Shown: in pieces, positions 32,325 to 41,092 of the stretch
Layout: the number at the start of each line of letters is the position of its first letter
Position numbering within the stretch: the first letter of the stretch is position 1
NCBI GenBank assembly: GCA_024401865.1
Contig: JAKSKI010000003.1
Location: 1 to 61,610, forward strand
DNA length: 61,610 nucleotides
Source: Bacteroidales bacterium
Lineage (GTDB): Bacteria > Bacteroidota > Bacteroidia > Bacteroidales > UBA932
Direction of reading: 5' to 3'
Made by a program: the position numbers and the translations under genes
The notes under the pieces: model-generated
What the model was told of the DNA's origin: nothing
Databases searched by the model: none
The model's input: only the letters and a program-made list of their open reading frames with translations

Positions 32325-35041
32325 AACAGATTCTTTAGATATTTTCCCGTTACGGATGCCGGATTGTCCGCCACTTCCTCGGGAGTGCCCGCAGCCACTA
32401 TCATACCGCCCCTGCGTCCACCTTCCGGCCCCATATCGACAATATAGTCCATTTCCTTCAGCACATCGAGATTGTGCTCGATCACTATTACCGTGTTGCC
32501 CTGATCCACGAGTTTGTGGAGTACCGTCATAAGGGTGTCGATATCCTTGCGGTGAAGTCCCGTGGTAGGCTCGTCCAGCATATAGAGGGTATTGCCCGTG
32601 GCTTTGCGCGACAGTTCGGCCGCAAGCTTCATCCTCTGGCTCTCTCCGCCCGAAAGCGTGACGGAAGACTGGCCGAGACGGACATAGCCGAGACCCACGT
32701 CCACGAGCGCCTTGAGTTTGGGCGCTATCCCGGGATGATTCCTGAAGAACTCGTACGCCTCGTCTATGGACATCTCCAGCACATCGTTTATGTTCTTGCC
32801 CTTGTAGCGGACGGCAAGAGTGTCTTCCCTGTACCTCTTGCCCCGGCACTGGTCGCAGACCACGTTGACCGGGGGAAGGAAATTCATTTCAATCACCTTG
32901 ATGCCGGCCCCTTTGCACTCCTCGCAGCGGCCGCCGGGCACATTGAAGGAGAATCTGCCGGCCTTGAAGCCGCGGACCCTGGCATCCGGGGTCTCCTCGA
33001 ACAGGCTCCGGATATCGCCGAACACTCCGGTAAAGGTCGCAGGATTGGACCTCGGAGTCTTGCCTATGGGGCTCTGGTCGATTTCGACGACTTTGTCTAT
33101 ATGTTCCATGCCGACAATGCTTCCATACGGCAGAGGCTTCTGCTGCAACTTGTACATCCGGGACTTGAGGGCCGGCATCAGTGTACCGTTGATGAGCGAG
33201 GACTTGCCGCTGCCGCTCACCCCGCTTATGCCGGTCATACATCCCAACGGGAAGTCCACATTCACGTTCTTGAGGTTGTTGCCGCAGGCTCCGCGTATGC
33301 CGAGCATTTTGCCGCTGCCTTTCCTCCGTTCGCGTACAAGCTCTCCTGAATCCTTCCCCGTGTCTTCTTTGACCGGACCGCTGTAACATATCCGGCCTCC
33401 GTTCTCCCCTGCCCCGGGTCCAACATCCACAATCCAATCGGCGGAGCGCATCGTTTCCGTGTCGTGTTCGACCACTATGACGGTATTGCCTTCGTCCCGC
33501 AGGCTCTTGAGAGAGGATAGAAGTTTGAGATTGTCCCTCTGATGAAGACCGATGCTGGGCTCATCCAGAATATATATGACGTTGACCAGTTTGGACCCGA
33601 TCTGCGTGGCCAGCCTGATGCGCTGGCTCTCGCCTCCGGAAAGAGTGGCCGTAGCCCTGTCAAGCGACAGGTAGTCCAGCCCCACGTCCAGAAGGAATCC
33701 AACCCTGTCCCTGAGTTCCTTGAGTATGTCGCGGGCAACGGCGGAAGAGCGGCCCGACAATTTGCCAGGAAGTGTATCCAGCCACTGTCCAAGCTCGGAG
33801 AGCTCCATTGCCGAGACCTCGCTGATGGTCCTGCCGTCGATTTTGAAGCAGTTCGTCTCTTCCTTCAGACGACTTCCGTGGCACACGGGACATACCACCT
33901 TGTCCTCGATGTCATCCACGATACCGGGCCAGTTGACCATTTCGGACATTGCTCCCTCCCCGATGCGGAAAAATTCGTCAGAGCCAAATATGAGCAGCGA
34001 CACCGCTTCATCCGGCACTGCGGCCAAAGGGTCATAGAGCGAGAAGTTGTATTTGCGCGCGATGGAGCGCACGACATCGAACTTGCGTGCATCCCTCACT
34101 TTGCCCAGCGGCACTATGCCTCCGTCCGCTATCGACACCGTCCTGTCGGGAATAATTGTGTCCATATTGATGTCGACTATGGTACCGAGCCCCTTACAGT
34201 GGGGGCAATACCCCTCGGGAGAATTGAATGAGAAGCTGTGGGGTGCAGGTTCCTGAAGGGACAGGCCGCTGTCGGGATCTATCAGGTGCTTCGAAAAATG
34301 CCTGGGACGGGCCCCTTCTTCCGCTGACAATATGGCCACAGAGCCTTTTCCGAGTCCGAGAGCAGTCATAACCGAAGACCTGATGCGCTTGAGATCCCCC
34401 TCCCCGGGCTTGAGCTTGTCCACGACGAGCTCCACGAAATGCGCCTTGTATCTGTCAAGAGCCTCCACCTCATTAAGGCCCAGAAGTTCTCCGTCGACTC
34501 TCACTTCTGTATATCCCTTCTTGCGGAGGGATTCGAACAACTCTCTGTAATGTCCCTTGCGTCCCCTGACCATAGGAGCGAGAAGCAGGCATCTGCGGCC
34601 GGCATATTCTTGCAGAATCAAGTCAACGATCTGCTCATCCGTATACCGGATCATTTCCTTGCCGGTGAGGGGCGAATAGGCCGTGGAAGCTCTTGCGTAG
34701 AGAAGCCTCAGGAAATCCGAAATTTCAGTGATGGTGCCCACTGTAGACCTCGGATTGCTGCCGACAGTCTTCTGCTCGATGGCTATGATAGGGCTGAGGC
34801 CCTCGATATTCTCCACCTGCGGTTTCTCCAGCACGCCCATAAAGTGTTTGGCGTACGGAGACAGCGTATTCATATACCTCCTCTGCCCCTCGGCATATAT
34901 GGTGTCAAAGGCAAGAGAGGACTTGCCGCTTCCGCTCACTCCGGTAATGACGCTGAACTTGCCGCGCGGAATCTCCACACTGACATTCTTGAGATTGTGC
35001 GCCTTGGCACCCTTTATCTTGATGTATCCGTCATTCGCCAT
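32321..35041 (-). CDS. uvrA: Excinuclease ABC subunit A
   Basis: A 906-residue damage-recognition ATPase of nucleotide excision repair, slightly shorter than typical. It has two ABC modules. The first Walker A is GVSGSGKSSLAFD near residue 34. The first zinc site uses CPHCKGLG and CPVCHGSR near 285 and 385. The first ABC signature is TLSGGESQRIRL near 470. The second Walker A is GVSGSGKSSLING near 618, with the second zinc site CEECKGAG and CDQCRGKRY near 710-735 and the signature TLSGGESQRMKL near 805. It starts three bases after the EamA transporter gene and is coupled to the nucleoside kinase by ATGA. uvrB is not in the window. Confidence 0.97.
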   Translation of the reverse strand: MANDGYIKIKGAKAHNLKNVSVEIPRGKFSVITGVSGSGKSSLAFDTIYAEGQRRYMNTLSPYAKHFMGVLEKPQVENIEGLSPIIAIEQKTVGSNPRSTVGTITEISDFLRLLYARASTAYSPLTGKEMIRYTDEQIVDLILQEYAGRRCLLLAPMVRGRKGHYRELFESLRKKGYTEVRVDGELLGLNEVEALDRYKAHFVELVVDKLKPGEGDLKRIRSSVMTALGLGKGSVAILSAEEGARPRHFSKHLIDPDSGLSLQEPAPHSFSFNSPEGYCPHCKGLGTIVDINMDTIIPDRTVSIADGGIVPLGKVRDARKFDVVRSIARKYNFSLYDPLAAVPDEAVSLLIFGSDEFFRIGEGAMSEMVNWPGIVDDIEDKVVCPVCHGSRLKEETNCFKIDGRTISEVSAMELSELGQWLDTLPGKLSGRSSAVARDILKELRDRVGFLLDVGLDYLSLDRATATLSGGESQRIRLATQIGSKLVNVIYILDEPSIGLHQRDNLKLLSSLKSLRDEGNTVIVVEHDTETMRSADWIVDVGPGAGENGGRICYSGPVKEDTGKDSGELVRERRKGSGKMLGIRGACGNNLKNVNVDFPLGCMTGISGVSGSGKSSLINGTLMPALKSRMYKLQQKPLPYGSIVGMEHIDKVVEIDQSPIGKTPRSNPATFTGVFGDIRSLFEETPDARVRGFKAGRFSFNVPGGRCEECKGAGIKVIEMNFLPPVNVVCDQCRGKRYREDTLAVRYKGKNINDVLEMSIDEAYEFFRNHPGIAPKLKALVDVGLGYVRLGQSSVTLSGGESQRMKLAAELSRKATGNTLYMLDEPTTGLHRKDIDTLMTVLHKLVDQGNTVIVIEHNLDVLKEMDYIVDMGPEGGRRGGMIVAAGTPEEVADNPASVTGKYLKNLL

Positions 35042-35044
35042 AAT

Positions 35045-35896
35045 CTATGACCCGATGAGCAGCAACACCATTCCGACAAGAAGCACGGCAAGTGAAACGG
35101 ACTTGCCCCTGACGTTCTTTTCCTTGAAGAATACCGCTCCCACGGCGAACGTGACCGCAACGGAACTCCTGCGTGCAAGCGAAATGACCGACAGCAGGGC
35201 TCCGTCCTGCTTGAGGGACATGAAATAAAGTGCATCCGCAACCGTTATGAGCACCGCTATCAGCAGCAAAGTCCAATCCCATACGAAGCGTTGCCCACGC
35301 ATTTCCCCCCATCTGGCACTTGCCAGCACGCAAACAAGCAGAATGAGTGTTATGTAGAAATCACTCCACCCCTGGACAAACAGAGGCTCCATTCCCTTCA
35401 TTATGAACTTGTCATACAATGCGCTTGCCACGCCCGAGATGATGGACACTCCCATCGCCCATATTCCCTTGTTGCTGGTAAACACCACACCTTCACGCGA
35501 ACTAGTCCTGGCAAGCATCAGCACTGCGACCAGAGCCAGGACCACACCTCCCCACTGCCAGGCATTCAGTCTTTCGCCGAACAGGACAATGGAGAGCACT
35601 ACTACAAGGAAGGGACGGGAAGCCTTCAGCGTACTCACTATGGTGATCGGGAGCATCTTGAGACCTATCATTCCCGATACCCAGGACACCGTGACGAGCA
35701 CCGCCTTCAGGACAAGTGCAAGGTGATCCCTGCATGTGCCGGGGCAGGCCACGAGCACCGGCGAAAGAATAAGTGTGGAGAGAGCCGTGGCCACCAGCAG
35801 CACTGCAAGGACCGAGTTCCTGGACAGGGCGAGTTTCTTCGCCACGTCGTAAAGGCCGAGCAGCACGGCCGATCCTAATGCCATCCAAAGCCACAT
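35045..35896 (-). CDS. EamA/DMT family transporter
   Basis: A 283-residue inner-membrane protein with about ten hydrophobic segments in two EamA repeats (about 5-135 and 150-280). It belongs to the drug/metabolite transporter superfamily. Members export amino acids, nucleobases or other metabolites; no substrate can be read here. It is the first gene of an operon with uvrA and the nucleoside kinase, with a perfect -7 box upstream. Confidence 0.85.
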   Translation of the reverse strand: MWLWMALGSAVLLGLYDVAKKLALSRNSVLAVLLVATALSTLILSPVLVACPGTCRDHLALVLKAVLVTVSWVSGMIGLKMLPITIVSTLKASRPFLVVVLSIVLFGERLNAWQWGGVVLALVAVLMLARTSSREGVVFTSNKGIWAMGVSIISGVASALYDKFIMKGMEPLFVQGWSDFYITLILLVCVLASARWGEMRGQRFVWDWTLLLIAVLITVADALYFMSLKQDGALLSVISLARRSSVAVTFAVGAVFFKEKNVRGKSVSLAVLLVGMVLLLIGS

Positions 35897-35925
35897 AACA
35901 CCCGAAATATCTTGATAAGCTTATG

Positions 35926-35933
35926 CAAAAATA
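35926..35933 (-). promoter_or_regulatory. -7 box of EamA-uvrA-kinase operon
   Basis: A perfect TATTTTTG lies 29 bases upstream of the ATG at 35896, in the 61-base gap after recO. The -33 TTG is not at standard spacing. Confidence 0.5.
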
Positions 35934-35957
35934 CGAAAAAACCTCAACAGATTGATT

Positions 35958-36611
35958 CTACTGACAATATAGTTCCCTCAGCACGGGCAGAGACCTGACG
36001 TTCAGGGAGGACTCTGTGTGATATCCTATGTACCTGAGCAGGGACTCGGCAATGCCGTTCCTTTCGGCTCCGGACATCGGGACCAGCATGAATTCAGCCA
36101 GTCCCAGCTCGAGAAGTGTCTGCAGACGTGCCAGATGAGGCCCCGCAAAAGGACTCAGCGATTCGATATCCGGGGTGAATCCCAAAGCGGAAGCGAACTC
36201 CAGAAGGAACCGCAGATGATAGTTGGCGAATTCGCCCTCCATTGCATCCAGAGTGTGGATGCTCCTTTCGCACCACTCGAAGAGTCCGTCTTCGGATACT
36301 CCGTCCCTGACGGTCCGGTAGAGCACTTCACTCATAAAAAGGGTCATTGTGTTTTTGTAGATGTTGCCCCGGATGCCTGAGAGAGGACAGGCCGACCTGA
36401 TATTGCCCGCACGCCACAGATCCGAACGGGGGTTTTCGTGCACTTCGGCATCGAGTATGTTGAGCGGGAGGAACAGGGACATCGAGGTCTTCCTCCCGAC
36501 ATTGGTCAGGAAACTGCGTCTCCCGTACGCGGGACTGAGCGTATGCAATACAAGAGCCGTCTCACCGGATTTGGTGGCATTGAGCACTATGAGTCTGGTC
36601 GCAGCGGTCAT
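35958..36611 (-). CDS. recO: DNA repair protein RecO
   Basis: The protein has 217 residues from the ATG at 36611, which overlaps the rdgB stop as ATGA; the seven extra codons upstream lie within rdgB. The N-terminal OB-fold (TRLIVLNATKSGETALVLHTLSPAYGR) and the following helical domain fit Bacteroidota RecO, which loads RecA onto SSB-coated DNA. No zinc cysteine cluster is visible, unlike in some RecO proteins. It is the last gene of a five-gene minus-strand operon. Confidence 0.88.
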   Translation of the reverse strand: MTAATRLIVLNATKSGETALVLHTLSPAYGRRSFLTNVGRKTSMSLFLPLNILDAEVHENPRSDLWRAGNIRSACPLSGIRGNIYKNTMTLFMSEVLYRTVRDGVSEDGLFEWCERSIHTLDAMEGEFANYHLRFLLEFASALGFTPDIESLSPFAGPHLARLQTLLELGLAEFMLVPMSGAERNGIAESLLRYIGYHTESSLNVRSLPVLRELYCQ

Positions 36612-37192
36612 CTGGTGCCGTCTTTCAGCCATTCGGCCATTTTGCGAAGGGCCTCGCCCCTGTGGGAAATGCTGTTCTTCTGCTCTTCACTGATTTGCGC
36701 CATGGTCAGATCGGGCCATGCATCGGGAACGAACACCGGATCATATCCGAATCCTCCGTTCCCGGACTTCCGGAGAGCAATGCTGCCTTCACAGCTGCCT
36801 TCAAAATAATGAGGTACTCCTCCTGTAAGCAGGGTCACCACGCACACGAACCGGGCCTTGCGGTTCCGGGTATCGCCGAGTTCGGCAAGGAGTTTGGAGA
36901 TATTGGCATCGAAATCGTGGCCCGGTGAGGCATAACGGGCCGAATAAATGCCGGGGGCGCCGCCAAGGGCGTCGACTTCAAGCCCGCTGTCATCGGCGAA
37001 GCAGTCCAGACCTGTCCTGCGCCAGACATATTGGGCCTTGATGAGAGAATTCTCCCTGAAAGTACTCCCGGTTTCCTCTACGTCGTCGAATATGCCGAGA
37101 TCTGCCGGACTTACGATTTCAAAGCCAGGGCCCAGTATCTCAGCAGCTTCACGTATCTTGCCCTTGTTGGCGGTCGCGAATATTATTTTCAT
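36608..37192 (-). CDS. rdgB: XTP/dITP diphosphatase (non-canonical purine NTP pyrophosphatase)
   Basis: A 194-residue HAM1-like enzyme that removes ITP, dITP and XTP from the nucleotide pool. The N-terminal FATANKGKIREA at residue 4, the DDSGLEVDALGGAPGIYSAR block near 67 and the C-terminal SHRGEALRKM near 177 are all conserved. It overlaps both neighbours by ATGA: its own start sits on the S41 protease stop, and its stop on the recO start. Confidence 0.96.
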   Translation of the reverse strand: MKIIFATANKGKIREAAEILGPGFEIVSPADLGIFDDVEETGSTFRENSLIKAQYVWRRTGLDCFADDSGLEVDALGGAPGIYSARYASPGHDFDANISKLLAELGDTRNRKARFVCVVTLLTGGVPHYFEGSCEGSIALRKSGNGGFGYDPVFVPDAWPDLTMAQISEEQKNSISHRGEALRKMAEWLKDGTR

Positions 37193-38802
37193 ATCTCCAC
37201 CAACGGGCTTTTGAGGGCTTCCTGCAACTGATAGTCATAACGGAGCCTGATCTGCACTCCGGCTTCCTGGAAGTAATAGCGCACCGCAAGCTCTTCCTCA
37301 ATGAACGGAATGATTTCGTCCTTCTTCAGGCGGAGCACCTGTTCCTTGTCCATATCAAGGGCCTTCCCAAGGGCTTCCAGTTCCGCTGACACCGTGGCCG
37401 TGAGCCCGTCTTTCTCAAGTTCCTTCTTCATCTGGTCGAAGCAGGTCCTGGCTTCGGACCTGTAATCGAATTCCCTGGTCTTGGCAAACGAAACGAAATC
37501 TTCATAGTCCGTGAAGTGGAAATCCTCCACGGCAGGTATCGAATCGTGCCTTGCGACATAATCCAGCACATATTTTTCGATAACGCCTCCTAGAACGACC
37601 GAATATGTCAGGCGGCTGTAGTCCTTGAATTCGAGCTGAACGTCGGGAGTGACTCCGCCACCGTCACGCACCGTCCTGCCGTGAGAGGTCTTGAATTCTC
37701 TGGTCAGGCTGTCGGGAATATGTCCTACACTGCCGTCGGGATTGCGGTGTGAATAGTCGATTGCCTGCACACAACGCCCGCTGGGTGTATAGTATTTGGC
37801 TGTGGTGACCTTGAGCTGGCCGCCGAAAGGAAGAGGACGGATGCTCTGCACAAGCCCCTTGCCGAAAGTACGGCCGCCCATTATCGTGGCCCTGTCCAGG
37901 TCCTGAAGGGCCCCCGATACAATCTCGGAAGCAGATGCCGATGCGGAATCCACAAGTACAATCACAGGCATTTCCAAGTCGACCGGTTCGAGAGTTGTCC
38001 GATAGTTGCGTGTCTCACCCGCATCCTTGCCCTTGGACGAAACCACCAGAGAGCCCTTCGGCACGAACACGGACACCAGGTCGACAGCCTCGTTGAGAAG
38101 TCCGCCCCCATTGCCCCTGAGATCCAGCACGAAACGCTTCATTCCCTGCTCGTCACGCATCTTCCTTACGGCCTCTCTCACCTGTGAGGCAACTCCTTCG
38201 GTAAATCCGCCGAGCAGAAGGTAACCGGTAGTGCCGTCATCCAGCATCCCGTAATATTGCACGTCGGGAATCCTGATCATTTCGCGGACTATCCTGATTG
38301 CCTTCTCTTCCCCGCTTCTGACCTTTTTGACCTTCAGAACAACCTCAGTGCCCGGCTTGCCCTTCATTCTGTCGCTGCAGCCTTTGGTGTCAAGGTCATA
38401 TACGGACTTGCCGTCTATCTCGAGTATCCTGTCCCCGCACTGCAGTCCGTTCCGGACCGCGGGAGAGCCCGCATAGGGTTCGTTGATGAAAAGGTCGGAC
38501 CGGGCGCTCTCCTTGTATATGAGGGCGCCTATACCCCCGTAGGTCTTGTTTATCATCATCTGAAGGTCCTCGTTCTCTTCCTGAGGCACGTAGATGGTAT
38601 ACGGATCGAGACTCCCGAGCATGGCGTCAATGCCGGCCTTTTCGATACGGTCCAGGGGAAGGGAATCAACGTACGAACGGTTGAGCTCCTTCAGAAGAGA
38701 AGTCTGTATCTCGACCCACTTGGCAAGATTGTAACTTTTGGACTGCGCCCCTGCAGGCATTACCAGAGCCAGGAGCATCAATATTGCAATTGTTCTTTTC
38801 AT
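37189..38802 (-). CDS. S41 family C-terminal processing peptidase
   Basis: A 537-residue exported serine protease of the CtpA/Tsp type. The signal peptide ends near PAGAQ. A PDZ domain spans about 80-165 (GGIGALIYKESARSD, then LQCGDRILEIDGKSVYD). The catalytic serine is in VDSASASASEIVSGAL near residue 290 and the lysine in GRTFGKGLVQS near 317. It acts in the periplasm on protein C-termini. The large C-terminal helical region is common in Bacteroidota. It is coupled to the U32 gene and to rdgB by ATGA overlaps. Confidence 0.94.
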   Translation of the reverse strand: MKRTIAILMLLALVMPAGAQSKSYNLAKWVEIQTSLLKELNRSYVDSLPLDRIEKAGIDAMLGSLDPYTIYVPQEENEDLQMMINKTYGGIGALIYKESARSDLFINEPYAGSPAVRNGLQCGDRILEIDGKSVYDLDTKGCSDRMKGKPGTEVVLKVKKVRSGEEKAIRIVREMIRIPDVQYYGMLDDGTTGYLLLGGFTEGVASQVREAVRKMRDEQGMKRFVLDLRGNGGGLLNEAVDLVSVFVPKGSLVVSSKGKDAGETRNYRTTLEPVDLEMPVIVLVDSASASASEIVSGALQDLDRATIMGGRTFGKGLVQSIRPLPFGGQLKVTTAKYYTPSGRCVQAIDYSHRNPDGSVGHIPDSLTREFKTSHGRTVRDGGGVTPDVQLEFKDYSRLTYSVVLGGVIEKYVLDYVARHDSIPAVEDFHFTDYEDFVSFAKTREFDYRSEARTCFDQMKKELEKDGLTATVSAELEALGKALDMDKEQVLRLKKDEIIPFIEEELAVRYYFQEAGVQIRLRYDYQLQEALKSPLVEI

Positions 38803-40061
38803 ATTTCTTTCCAGATATATATCTTGTCCCCCCGGCGGAGCCTTTCGAATCCTGCATCTCTGTCAAGGGGATGGACGGAGACGGAACATCTGCTGCCTTT
38901 GTCGGCGGAGGACACGCCCTTGAGATTGACTCTCAAGTCATCCACATCAAATTCGACCACTCCGGTAGTGGCCCCGATTGCCATAACCCTGTCCCCGACG
39001 TTGAGAGCGGCCGATTCCACGGTGATTTCGGCAACGCCTATCCTGTCGAACCAGTTGCTGACTTTACCGCAATAGACCTTTCTGCGCGTTGCCTGCGAGC
39101 CGTACACGTCGCTCCACTGACCGAGATACGCTCCCTGATAATATCCGTCCCAAAAGCCCCTGTTGAACACTTCGGCAAGGGAACTCTTGAGACTTGCGGC
39201 GATTTCCGGGGTATATGTCCCTTCACACACGGCATCCGCCGCCTTACGGTAGCAGGAGGCGCACCTCTTGACATACTCGGCACTCCTGGCCCTTCCCTCT
39301 ATCTTGAACACCCTTACGCCGGCATCCACGATCTTGTCCATGAATTCGATGGTGCAAAGGTCCTTGGGGGACATTATGTACTTGTTGTCCACTTCCAGCC
39401 TGTTGCCCGTTTCGAGGTCTGTGACCTCATAGCCGCGCCGGCATATCTGGTAGCAGGAGCCCCTGTTGGCGGACGCCCCGTATGCGTGGAGGCTGAGATA
39501 GCACTTGCCGCTGATGGCCATACACAGGGCCCCGTGCGCAAACATCTCTATCCTTACCAGTTCTCCGGAAGGGCCCTTGATGCCTTCCCGGCATATTGTG
39601 TCATAGATTTCCCTGACCTGATCAAGGGTGAGTTCCCTCGCCAGCACGACCACGTCCGCGAAACGGGCATAGAAACGGAGAGCCTCCACATTGGATATGC
39701 TGAGCTGGGTGGATATGTGCACCTCCATCCCGATCTCACGACAGTACTGGATGGCGGCGATGTCGGATGCGATGACTGCCGACACTCCGGCCTTCCTGGC
39801 CGCATCCAGAGCCTCACGCATCGGCTCCAGATCCTGCTGGTAAAGCACTATGTTCAGGGTCAGATAGCTCTTCACTCCGTGCTCCCTGCAGATCCTGACG
39901 ACTTCGGCAAGGTCCTCCGGCTGGAAATTGTTGGCCGAATGACTCCTCATATTGAGATTGCCGACTCCGAAATATACGGAATCCGCGCCTCCCTGTATTG
40001 CGGCCTGCAGACATTCGAAATTGCCTGCGGGGGCCATTATTTCCAATTCTTTATTTTGCAC
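38799..40061 (-). CDS. U32 family peptidase-like protein (TrhP-like)
   Basis: This protein of about 420 residues has the full U32 signature EMFAHGALCMAISGKCYLS near residue 170, followed by further conserved cysteines in CYQICRRGYE and CASCYRK. Despite the name, characterised relatives (TrhP, UbiU/UbiV) act in tRNA or quinone hydroxylation and carry Fe-S clusters, so a hydroxylation role is as likely as proteolysis. The start is uncertain. ELEIMAPAGN must be kept as the first strand of the barrel, which favours the GTG at 40061, overlapping the polyprenyl synthase by 11 bases. Alternatives are a TTG at 40046 or an ATG at 40037. A further open stretch upstream lies in the synthase gene. Confidence 0.88.
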   Translation of the reverse strand: MQNKELEIMAPAGNFECLQAAIQGGADSVYFGVGNLNMRSHSANNFQPEDLAEVVRICREHGVKSYLTLNIVLYQQDLEPMREALDAARKAGVSAVIASDIAAIQYCREIGMEVHISTQLSISNVEALRFYARFADVVVLARELTLDQVREIYDTICREGIKGPSGELVRIEMFAHGALCMAISGKCYLSLHAYGASANRGSCYQICRRGYEVTDLETGNRLEVDNKYIMSPKDLCTIEFMDKIVDAGVRVFKIEGRARSAEYVKRCASCYRKAADAVCEGTYTPEIAASLKSSLAEVFNRGFWDGYYQGAYLGQWSDVYGSQATRRKVYCGKVSNWFDRIGVAEITVESAALNVGDRVMAIGATTGVVEFDVDDLRVNLKGVSSADKGSRCSVSVHPLDRDAGFERLRRGDKIYIWKEI

Positions 40062-41031
40062 GGCCGACCAGTTTGTCCGCAAATCTGCAGAGCATTTCCT
40101 TCTTGAGCGCTCCGATATGCAAATTCCGCACCGCATCGGTAGCGCGGGCGGAGAACCTTACCACTTCGGCCCGGGCGTCATCATTGACTCCGAGAGCTTC
40201 GTAAACGGCCTTGACCTTCGCTATCTTGAAGTCCCTCCGCTCCGGTGTGTCGACCGGGAGGTCCATAAGGTCCAGAAGCCCCCGCCTGTCATCAGTCTTC
40301 TCGAGCGCCTTGAGCAGCAGCCAGCTTTTCTTGTTCTCCACGATATCCCCGCCTATGGGCTTGCCGAAAACCTTGCTGTCCCCGAATGCATCGAGATAGT
40401 CGTCCGCAACCTGGAAGGCCATTCCCAACTCGTATCCGTATTTGTACAGCAGTTCACAGTCCTCCTCCGGAGCATTTCCCAATATGGCTCCCATCTCCGC
40501 GGAGCAGGCCAGAAGCACCGCCGTCTTGAGCCCTATCATACGCTCGTATTCCGCCATCGGGACCTCGGGCACCTTTTCGAACTCCATATCATACTGCTGT
40601 CCTTCACACACCTGCGCCGCTGTCCTGGAGAAGAGGTCCATCACCTGCGCAGCGGCGAAGCGGGGCGCTCTGCCTATCCGCATATAGGCGTCTATCAGCA
40701 TCACGTCTCCGGACAGGATGGCAGTGTCGTTATCCCACTTCTTCCATACTGTCGGCATACCGCGCCTGAGCGGAGAACAGTCCATTATGTCATCGTGAAT
40801 CAAAGTAAAGGTGTGGAACACCTCCAATGCGGCAACGGGCTCGAGCACGTCGTCGGAAATATAGTCCCTGTAGAGAGAATAGGCCGTCAGACACAGCCTT
40901 GGCCGTATTCTCTTGCCTCCTATCCTGATCATATATCGAAGAGGGTCATACAGGCCCGTAGGCTCGGAAGGGAACTTCAGACCGTCGAAAAGCGCGTTGG
41001 TAATCTCATCTATGCGGGCTTCAGAAATCAT
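40051..41031 (-). CDS. Polyprenyl (isoprenyl) diphosphate synthase
   Basis: A 326-residue trans-prenyltransferase condensing isopentenyl diphosphate units. The first aspartate-rich motif is LIHDDIMDCSPLRRG near residue 78 and the second is QVADDYLDAFGD near 210, with GGKRIRPRL near 35. The small residues before the first motif do not allow a firm chain-length call; farnesyl or geranylgeranyl diphosphate is likely. It opens a five-gene operon (polyprenyl synthase, U32, S41, rdgB, recO) and is divergent from rsgA. Confidence 0.92.
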   Translation of the reverse strand: MISEARIDEITNALFDGLKFPSEPTGLYDPLRYMIRIGGKRIRPRLCLTAYSLYRDYISDDVLEPVAALEVFHTFTLIHDDIMDCSPLRRGMPTVWKKWDNDTAILSGDVMLIDAYMRIGRAPRFAAAQVMDLFSRTAAQVCEGQQYDMEFEKVPEVPMAEYERMIGLKTAVLLACSAEMGAILGNAPEEDCELLYKYGYELGMAFQVADDYLDAFGDSKVFGKPIGGDIVENKKSWLLLKALEKTDDRRGLLDLMDLPVDTPERRDFKIAKVKAVYEALGVNDDARAEVVRFSARATDAVRNLHIGALKKEMLCRFADKLVGRAK

Positions 41032-41059
41032 AATCGAAATAATGCCATTAGAGGTCTTA

Positions 41060-41067
41060 CAAATATA
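41060..41067 (-). promoter_or_regulatory. -7 box of polyprenyl synthase operon
   Basis: A perfect TATATTTG lies 28 bases upstream of the ATG at 41031. It is 12 bases from the oppositely oriented rsgA -7 box. Confidence 0.6.
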
Positions 41068-41079
41068 GTCATAAAAACT

Positions 41080-41087
41080 TATCTTTG
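41080..41087 (+). promoter_or_regulatory. -7 box of rsgA promoter, almost abutting the start codon
   Basis: A perfect TATCTTTG ends five bases before the rsgA ATG, predicting a leader of 0-2 nucleotides. The -33 element is degenerate. Confidence 0.6.
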
Positions 41088-41092
41088 TAGCG

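Noticed and set aside
32325-32849. N-terminal extension of the nucleoside kinase reading frame
   Set aside because: These codons overlap the conserved C-terminal ABC module of uvrA in another frame and encode no TGS-like sequence. The ATGA junction at 32324 is a natural start.
38784-40106. 440-codon open frame antisense to the U32 gene
   Set aside because: The minus strand carries the exact U32 signature; the plus frame looks like a mirrored shadow.
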